The notes under the pieces: generated by a model
What the model was told of the DNA's origin: nothing
What the model saw: only the letters and a program-made list of their open reading frames with translations
The model's database searches: none
Assembly (NCBI GenBank): GCA_043756275.1
Contig: JAYURJ010000191.1
Span: forward strand, 1-10,048
Reading direction: 5' to 3'
DNA from: UKL13-2 sp043756275
Lineage (GTDB): Bacteria > Pseudomonadota > Gammaproteobacteria > Burkholderiales > Usitatibacteraceae
Length of the DNA: 10,048 nt
Position numbers and translations under genes: made by a program
Part shown: positions 5,709 to 10,048 of the stretch, in pieces
Layout: every line of letters begins with the position of its first letter
Numbering within the stretch: the first letter of the stretch is position 1

Positions 5709-8700
5709 AGCGTTAGTTGACCTGGGTGAGACTCTCAAGCGGCAAAATTTTCAGGTAACGTCTCACCAACTCATTGCCGCCAGACGGGCGCTGACAGGGT
5801 TGCTCGCACGTGATTTATTGCCGTCGAGTCTGCCAGAACTCACACCGTTTCTCGGGCCGATTTTTAGTACAACGCCAGAAGAGCAGCAGAAGTTCGAAGA
5901 TATCTATCGCGAGTGGACGAACGCCCGTTTCCCACAAATCCGAATCGCTCGTACTAACCCCTCAGTTGGCGCCTCGAAGGTTAGAAAGCGCGAGATTAGT
6001 CGCCTGGCCGGATTCGTGTTGGCAGGCTTATCACTTTGTCTGGCAGCTTTTTTGTACTGGGCATTTCATGAGAAACGGCTGGAGGTGTGGGTTCTAACGC
6101 AAGACCCGCCGGTTTCCCAAGTCGATGTAACCGAAGCCAAAACGGGATTTGTTGGCAAGTCCGTCCCGCGGACTCCTGTGCAGATTCCATTTCGCAATTG
6201 GGATCTACCGCTGATTGTCGAGATGAAGGCAGAAGGACACGAGACCGGAAGCCTCAGAATAGATCGGCCTGCACCTGAATCGATACGCAATCAACTATCG
6301 CGCACCGCGCCTGTCATTGACTCGGAAAAAAGTGAACCGATACGTCCACCCGAGAACGACATTGCGCTACCCGCACCCGTTGTACCCTCTCCTTCACCCG
6401 CACCCGAAATAAAGCCTGTCCCGCAAGAATTCGTCACAACCTTGCAACCATGGCATGTCGCGGCACTTGTCGGGTATCTACTGCTGCTCGCTTCATGGTG
6501 GCTGTGGACGTCGGTACGCCGCGCAGGATGGTTGCAGCGCCAGCCCGCCAGCGGCAACGAAACCGAGCAGCGGCTAAAAACTGATAGCGGTCAGTTCCTT
6601 GCAGCGTTTCAACATGATCTGCATTTTCTTGGCCGTGAATTGCGGCGGCGAAGAACCGTTCCTTCGCATGATTTGGATGTCATAGCGACGATCGAACGCA
6701 CTTTGCAGCGAGGTGGGCTCGTCACCCCCGTATACGAGTCTCGTGTAGAGCCGGAGTACCTGTTTCTCGTTGATCGCGCCAGCTTGAGCGATCATCTTGC
6801 TCGCATGGCCGACGAACTCGTGCGCGGGCTGCACGAACGCAATCTGTCTGTTGAGAAATTTTTCTTTGACGGTACGCCGGGGCGCTGCCGACATTTCGCC
6901 CTCAAGCGCGGCGCGCCGGATCAGGGGCCACAGGACCTTAGCCAGTTATTCGCGCGCTATGGTGAACGGCAAATCGTGCTTTTTAGCGATGCGCAGAAAT
7001 TTCTTGACCCCTATACCGGTCGGCGCGCACCGTGGGTGGAGCAGGTCATGAGTTGGTCGCGCCCAATCGTAATAACGCCGCGCCTGCCGAAACAGTGGGG
7101 CCGACTTGAGGCAGAGATTCAACGTACCGGCCTGATGTTGTTGCCATTCAATCGATTGGGTCTTAAATTGCTGAGCGATGCAATTGGGCGGGATAGAGCT
7201 CGTACATCGCTCCTCGCAGTGGCGTCGGCTCGTGCCACGCCAGCTTATTTGCGTGATTTTGATCGTTTACTGGACCACGAGGCACCCTCCGCAGAATTTG
7301 TAGCGAAGGTCATCAATTCGTTAAAGCAAGATCTCGACGAACGAACCTTCGCTTGGCTGTGCGGCTGTGCTGTCTATCCTGAGTTGCATTGGGGTATTAC
7401 TCTCAGCGTCGGCGAGTGCCTGTTACAAGGGCCAAACGAGTTAGCTGAACGATTGCCAATGATTTCTCAATTGCCTTGGCTGCGAGTCGGCTACATGCCC
7501 GACTGGCTTCGGGAGGCGCTGCTCTCTGATTTTTCGGAAGAGGATCAGTCAAGGGTTCGGGCGACACTTGAGAAGTTTCTGTTAAACGTTAGCGATGCAC
7601 AGGGTGATGCAGAACCGCTTCGTATCGCCATCTCTGGTTCTGCGGCGAAGGATACGGTGCGCAACTTTTGGCAACACGTGCGCGGCTTTTTTGGTCGCCG
7701 CGCGCCCGTTGCGGCTACCAAATCTGTCGAAGAGCGTGTATTTCTGCGCTTTATGAGTGGCGCGCCATCTCGACTTGCCGTCGGCGTGAATGAAAACCTG
7801 CGTAAGCTAGTCTTTCGCGATGGCGCGTCATTGGCTGGATTGCGGCCCCTGGCCGTTTTGGCGGCTGCCGGTATCGGCAGCGCGCTTTTGCTCTGGCAGC
7901 TTCCCATATACGTTACTAGCGAAGTATTGCTCGAACCTAATCAGCCCACGTTAGCCGCGCTTAAGGCATTGCCTGAAATTGCGAAACCGCTTGAGGTGGA
8001 GCCAGCCCCTGACGAAAAGTCCGCGTTACCCATTGTCCCTATCGACAAGGCGGATAGCCTGCCAGCTAAATTGCCCGATGCAGCAGTTGTGGCGATGAAC
8101 GAACCGAAAGCGGCATTGGATTCTGGAACAGTCAATTTGAACGTTCTACCGTGGGGTGAAATTTTTGTAAACGGCGTATCGCGCGGCATGAGCCCGCCGA
8201 TGACGTTTTTAAAACTGGCACCAGGTAAGTATCAGATTGAAGTAAAGAATTCGCCCTTTACACCACATACGGTAACGTTGGAATTCAAAGCCGCTGAAAC
8301 AATTGCGCTCAATCACAGGTTTGACATGGCTAACGAGCCGACGAGCGCGACCGCTACTCAAACCATTTCCGTTGTCAGTCGAGGTGCTCCCAAATACCCG
8401 GAAGAAGCTATACGTGAAGGCGTAACGAGCGGTTTCGTCAAAGCCCAGCTGATACTTGCAGCCGATGGCGGTGTGGCTAGCGTAAATATGTTGGAAGCGC
8501 TTGGCAGTCCAGAGTATGAAAAAAAAATGAGCGACGCTCGGCGAGACAGTCAGCCACGTACCACGAGTGTGGCAGCCGCCTTTTCTCGGGAGGCGACCAA
8601 AGCGCTTTCGCAATGGAAATTTAACCCTGGAGCAGCGGGAAGAAAATATGACATAGAACTTACTTTCAAGGAACCACTCGCCGCGTTGGCTCCAGAGACT

Positions 8701-10048
8701 GCGCCTCCACAATTACTAACAGGCGTCATCCCTTTCCCTGATGGGGGAACTTACACCGGCCAATACAAACTTAACGCGCTCAAGCTAGAAGTTTTGCATG
8801 GCTTTGGTGAGTTTGTTTCATCGGCGTTCCGGTATAAAGGCGAATTCCGCGATAACAAGAAGCAAGGAAAAGGCACCTACACTTGGGCCAACGGCAACGT
8901 GTATGAAGGTGATTTTGTCGACGATGAACCGTTCGGACGTGGAAAATTTGTTTTCGCTACAGGTGACCGGTACGAAGGCAGCTATTCCAAGGGTGCGTTT
9001 AATGGAAGAGGGGTCTCCACTGCAAAGAATGGGGACAAAACCGACGGTTATTTCGTGAATGGTCGTGCGGTAGGTTCCGCGATCTACACTTTTTCCAGCG
9101 GCGATAAATTCGAAGGTGAGATGGTCAATGGCGTGATGTCTGGCCGGGGTAAATTCACAGCCAAAGGCGGCGATAGCTGGGAAGCTACGTTTGTCAATAA
9201 CCTTGCGGAGCGCACAGGAGTATATTTTTTCTCAAATGGAGACAGATATGAAGGTGATTTCACTGCCGGTAAACCGACTGGAAAGGGGGCGTACTACTAT
9301 TCAACTGGTTTCAAGTCCGAAGGCAATTATGTCAACGCGCAACTGAATGGCGAAGGAAAATTCTATTTCAACGACGGCAGTTGGTTTGAGGGCGTATTCG
9401 AACAAGGCCTGAAACGAGCAAAGGGATTTTCAGTTTCAAAAGATGGGACGAAACGCGCCGCAGAAATAGTCGATGGTCAGGTGAGAATCGCCGGGGATGC
9501 GGTCGCGAGCCCAGTAGAAAGTGTGTCGTCGAGCGCGACGTCACCTACGCAACAACGGAGAGGATCCGATGACAAGGTTGCATTGGTAATCGGCAACAGC
9601 CAATATCCGACGGGCACATTGCGGACTGCCGTAAATGATGCCCAAGCGGTTGCGAAGACACTCAGCGACTTGGGCTTTAAGGTGATGATCAAGATCAATG
9701 CAGACTACGCGACCATGCGCGGCGTGGCTGTTGAGTTCGCCAGAGTCTTGGATGGTGCAAACGTTGCAGTGTTCTATTACGCCGGCCATGGGATCCAGTA
9801 CCGAGGCCAGAACTACCTTGCTCCGATCGACGCCAAGCTCACCACAGAAGCATCGATTAGTTTCAATGCGATGCCGGTCACGCAAATCCTCGACATTATT
9901 GAAGAGGCTAAAGTGCGGCATAAATTTATCATTCTTGATGCGAGCCGAAACAATCCATTCAGCAACGCATTTACCTCACCAGGTTTGGCCAAGATCCAAG
10001 CCCCTGCGGGCACGATTGTTTCCTTCGCTGCAGCGGCTGGCCAAGTCG
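5695..10048 (+). CDS. Giant vWA-PEGA-TonB_C-MORN-caspase-like membrane protein, 3' end cut
   Basis: One uninterrupted frame of 1451 codons, open at the right edge. Layout by residue: 1-103, helical, resembling N-terminal parts of vWA/CoxE-like partners of MoxR; TM1 about 105-125; a small beta-rich segment then a proline-rich stretch (about 205-245); TM2 about 255-274; 285-440, a vWA-like domain with LVDRAS (D360, S363) and FSD (D432); 440-700, a helical region holding LPWLRVGYMPDWLR (593-606); TM3 about 718-740; a PEGA-like domain (813-872); a TonB C-terminal-like domain (892-994, PKYPEEAI then QWKFNP); MORN repeats (1046-1252); a caspase-like domain from 1293. The caspase histidine is present (YYAGHG, H1365), but the cysteine position in LDASRNNPF is Ser1417. 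Basic residues flank TM1 N-terminally, TM2 C-terminally and TM3 N-terminally, giving vWA inside and the C-terminal half outside. It starts 14 bases before the end of the MoxR gene. The individual domains are clear, their joint function is not. Confidence 0.93.
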   Translation, partial: MLSTEALVDLGETLKRQNFQVTSHQLIAARRALTGLLARDLLPSSLPELTPFLGPIFSTTPEEQQKFEDIYREWTNARFPQIRIARTNPSVGASKVRKREISRLAGFVLAGLSLCLAAFLYWAFHEKRLEVWVLTQDPPVSQVDVTEAKTGFVGKSVPRTPVQIPFRNWDLPLIVEMKAEGHETGSLRIDRPAPESIRNQLSRTAPVIDSEKSEPIRPPENDIALPAPVVPSPSPAPEIKPVPQEFVTTLQPWHVAALVGYLLLLASWWLWTSVRRAGWLQRQPASGNETEQRLKTDSGQFLAAFQHDLHFLGRELRRRRTVPSHDLDVIATIERTLQRGGLVTPVYESRVEPEYLFLVDRASLSDHLARMADELVRGLHERNLSVEKFFFDGTPGRCRHFALKRGAPDQGPQDLSQLFARYGERQIVLFSDAQKFLDPYTGRRAPWVEQVMSWSRPIVITPRLPKQWGRLEAEIQRTGLMLLPFNRLGLKLLSDAIGRDRARTSLLAVASARATPAYLRDFDRLLDHEAPSAEFVAKVINSLKQDLDERTFAWLCGCAVYPELHWGITLSVGECLLQGPNELAERLPMISQLPWLRVGYMPDWLREALLSDFSEEDQSRVRATLEKFLLNVSDAQGDAEPLRIAISGSAAKDTVRNFWQHVRGFFGRRAPVAATKSVEERVFLRFMSGAPSRLAVGVNENLRKLVFRDGASLAGLRPLAVLAAAGIGSALLLWQLPIYVTSEVLLEPNQPTLAALKALPEIAKPLEVEPAPDEKSALPIVPIDKADSLPAKLPDAAVVAMNEPKAALDSGTVNLNVLPWGEIFVNGVSRGMSPPMTFLKLAPGKYQIEVKNSPFTPHTVTLEFKAAETIALNHRFDMANEPTSATATQTISVVSRGAPKYPEEAIREGVTSGFVKAQLILAADGGVASVNMLEALGSPEYEKKMSDARRDSQPRTTSVAAAFSREATKALSQWKFNPGAAGRKYDIELTFKEPLAALAPETAPPQLLTGVIPFPDGGTYTGQYKLNALKLEVLHGFGEFVSSAFRYKGEFRDNKKQGKGTYTWANGNVYEGDFVDDEPFGRGKFVFATGDRYEGSYSKGAFNGRGVSTAKNGDKTDGYFVNGRAVGSAIYTFSSGDKFEGEMVNGVMSGRGKFTAKGGDSWEATFVNNLAERTGVYFFSNGDRYEGDFTAGKPTGKGAYYYSTGFKSEGNYVNAQLNGEGKFYFNDGSWFEGVFEQGLKRAKGFSVSKDGTKRAAEIVDGQVRIAGDAVASPVESVSSSATSPTQQRRGSDDKVALVIGNSQYPTGTLRTAVNDAQAVAKTLSDLGFKVMIKINADYATMRGVAVEFARVLDGANVAVFYYAGHGIQYRGQNYLAPIDAKLTTEASISFNAMPVTQILDIIEEAKVRHKFIILDASRNNPFSNAFTSPGLAKIQAPAGTIVSFAAAAGQV
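8830..9450 (+). repeat. MORN repeat array, nine 23-residue (69-base) units
   Basis: Nine consecutive units of exactly 23 codons with the pattern YEGxF(x)5-6GxGxY(x)4GD, for example at residues 1069-1091 and 1184-1206 of the giant protein. A longer degenerate unit precedes them (about 1020-1045) and a weak remnant follows (1253-1262). MORN arrays form extended beta-hairpin rods that bind lipids or proteins. Units differ clearly in sequence, so the array is old and not a recent DNA expansion. Units 5 and 7 have lost one conserved glycine. Confidence 0.9.

Noticed and set aside
8209..8712. Minus-strand open frame of 167 codons
   Set aside because: It lies opposite the PEGA and TonB_C-like region of the giant protein, which is continuous and recognisable.

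Overview
The window looks like proteobacterial chromosome (moderately GC-rich, Gram-negative features such as an exported metallo-hydrolase and a TonB-C-terminal-like domain; a beta- or gammaproteobacterium is my guess, not proven). Its main content is a four-gene, tightly packed, same-strand signalling operon that occupies positions 1899 to the right edge. It is preceded by two leftward genes.

Left part (1-1542, minus strand): an exported metallo-beta-lactamase-fold hydrolase whose 3' end is cut off by the window start, then an all-helical protein of unknown function (274 aa) with its own plausible -10 box. A 356-base divergent gap (1543-1898) follows. It contains one short open frame that reads like protein (1664-1840), but nothing I can name.

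Right part (1899-10048, plus strand): (1) a class III adenylate cyclase fused to an FHA phosphothreonine-binding domain; (2) a Ser/Thr protein kinase with a C-terminal domain that has a degenerate P-loop-like start (possibly iSTAND-like), overlapping gene 1 by ATGA; (3) a MoxR-type AAA+ ATPase 25 bases downstream; (4) a giant membrane protein, at least 1451 residues and still open at the right edge, overlapping gene 3 by 14 bases. Gene 4 reads, in order: CoxE/vWA-associated-like helical region, TM1, proline-rich segment, TM2, vWA-like domain with a DxAS metal-site-like motif, a conserved helical region, TM3, PEGA-like domain, TonB-C-terminal-like domain, nine consecutive 23-residue MORN repeats plus a degenerate one, and a caspase-like (peptidase C14) domain. 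The expected catalytic cysteine of that caspase-like domain is a serine.

The logic I infer: the kinase and cyclase sense or relay a signal, the FHA domain docks to phosphothreonine made by the kinase, the MoxR ATPase remodels the vWA module of the giant protein, and the change is passed through the membrane to the C-terminal half. By the positive-inside rule that half should be periplasmic. It resembles the MoxR-vWA-effector conflict or signalling systems described from comparative genomics. The combination with cyclase-FHA, TonB-C, MORN and a Cys-to-Ser pseudo-caspase in one chain is the most unusual thing in the window.
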